Below are positions 5,154-5,430 of a DNA stretch of 5,430 nucleotides, piece after piece. A program made the translations under genes and the position numbers. The notes below the pieces were generated by a model. It was given only the letters and a program-made list of their open reading frames with translations, searched no databases and was not told the origin of the DNA. Origin of the DNA: Pseudomonadota bacterium (GTDB taxonomy: Bacteria > Pseudomonadota > Gammaproteobacteria > Burkholderiales > Casimicrobiaceae); contig JAKPSO010000199.1 in NCBI GenBank assembly GCA_029571495.1, positions 1-5,430 on the forward strand, in the 5' to 3' direction. Each line of letters opens with the position of its first letter. The first letter of the stretch is position 1.

Positions 5154-5330
5154 TCAAGCAAACGCTTTAGCGATCATCGCAACGAGTTCGGTCGTTTGCG
5201 TTGCGGCAACACCTTGGAATCCAGCGGCGATCACTGTCGTCAATGCGAAGGTCGTCGTGATCGAAACAGCGGCGGTCAGCGCGCGGTCAAGGCGTGAAAG
5301 TGTGCCGGTGAATTGCTTGGTCGTTTTCAT
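5154..5330 (-). CDS. Small single-helix membrane protein, function unknown
   Basis: Predicted 58-residue protein. A short basic, polar N-terminus (K2, K5, R14, R17) leads into one hydrophobic stretch, about residues 19-42, rich in Ala, Thr and Val. It then ends in a small amphipathic tail (T-T-E-L-V-A-M-I-A-K-A-F-A). The pattern fits a single-span inner-membrane protein or a long uncleaved signal. The ATG at 5330 is chosen because AAAGGGA (5344-5338) precedes it by 7 nt. In-frame ATGs at 5336 and 5363 have poor spacing or no ribosome binding site. I recall short Leu-Asp-Arg-Ala-containing single-helix proteins in betaproteobacteria, annotated only as hypothetical. Its promoter should lie in 5345-5430, but I cannot pick one out. 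Confidence 0.65.
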   Translation of the reverse strand: MKTTKQFTGTLSRLDRALTAAVSITTTFALTTVIAAGFQGVAATQTTELVAMIAKAFA

Positions 5331-5337
5331 ATTCATG

Positions 5338-5344
5338 TCCCTTT
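5338..5344 (-). promoter_or_regulatory. Ribosome binding site of the small-protein gene
   Basis: Minus-strand AAAGGGA lies 7 nt from the ATG at 5330 but only 1 nt from the ATG at 5336, so it selects the shorter 58-residue product. Confidence 0.55.
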
Positions 5345-5430
5345 GTTTTAGATTCAGTTTCATCGCGTTGTTGCGATGGAATGAACTTTAGCGAGGCATG
5401 ATTTCGCTTGCGATGGGCAGGCGACGAACT

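Noticed and set aside
4978..5391. Plus-strand frame of 137 codons across the right-end repeats
   Set aside because: Runs through two hairpin repeats and antisense to the small-protein gene; composition is not protein-like and there is no usable start signal.

Overview
The window looks like chromosomal DNA of a betaproteobacterium, probably Burkholderiales or a close relative. The clues are a Bug/TctC-type solute receptor (a family greatly expanded in Bordetella, Cupriavidus and relatives), a proline-rich lipoprotein of a type I associate with Burkholderiales, dispersed GC-rich hairpin repeats, and moderately GC-rich coding sequence. The taxonomic call is inference. I see no phage, transposase, CRISPR array, tRNA or rRNA gene.

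Layout. Positions 1-256 hold no gene I can support. Three genes follow on the minus strand, listed here in transcription order: a small outer-membrane lipoprotein (2500-2036), a periplasmic Bug/TctC receptor (1935-964) and a LysE/RhtB-type exporter (889-257). A perfect 25-bp palindrome sits between the lipoprotein and the receptor. A 261-bp divergent intergenic region (2501-2761) separates this block from two plus-strand genes: a membrane-anchored TPR-like protein with a PLDc_N-like N-terminus (2762-3514) and a membrane-anchored Rieske-fold-like protein (3752-4342). The latter converges, 27 bp apart, on a minus-strand flavin reductase-like gene (4987-4370). The window ends with a cluster of hairpin repeats (5004-5106) and a 58-residue single-helix small protein on the minus strand (5330-5154).

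The most striking item is the 196-residue protein at 3752-4342. Its whole layout matches the Rieske iron-sulfur subunit of cytochrome bc1: a twin-arginine, one-helix N-terminus, a C-T-H-L-G-C-like box and a C-P-C-H-like box ending in D-x-A-G-R. Three of the four [2Fe-2S] ligands are replaced (Cys to Ser113, His to Tyr115, Cys to Asp142). The two cysteines that form the structural disulfide in bc1 Rieske proteins (Cys118, Cys144) and one His (His145) are kept. It looks like a Rieske scaffold that has lost its cluster, standing alone with no cytochrome b or c1 gene in view. Its gene has a good sigma70-like promoter so close to the ATG that the mRNA may be leaderless.

The genes do not form one obvious pathway. 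The receptor and exporter are co-oriented and could share a transcript, but the receptor lacks its TctA/TctB membrane partners here. The lipoprotein, the TPR protein, the Rieske-like protein and the small helix protein are all predicted to be envelope proteins. Only the flavin reductase is clearly cytoplasmic.
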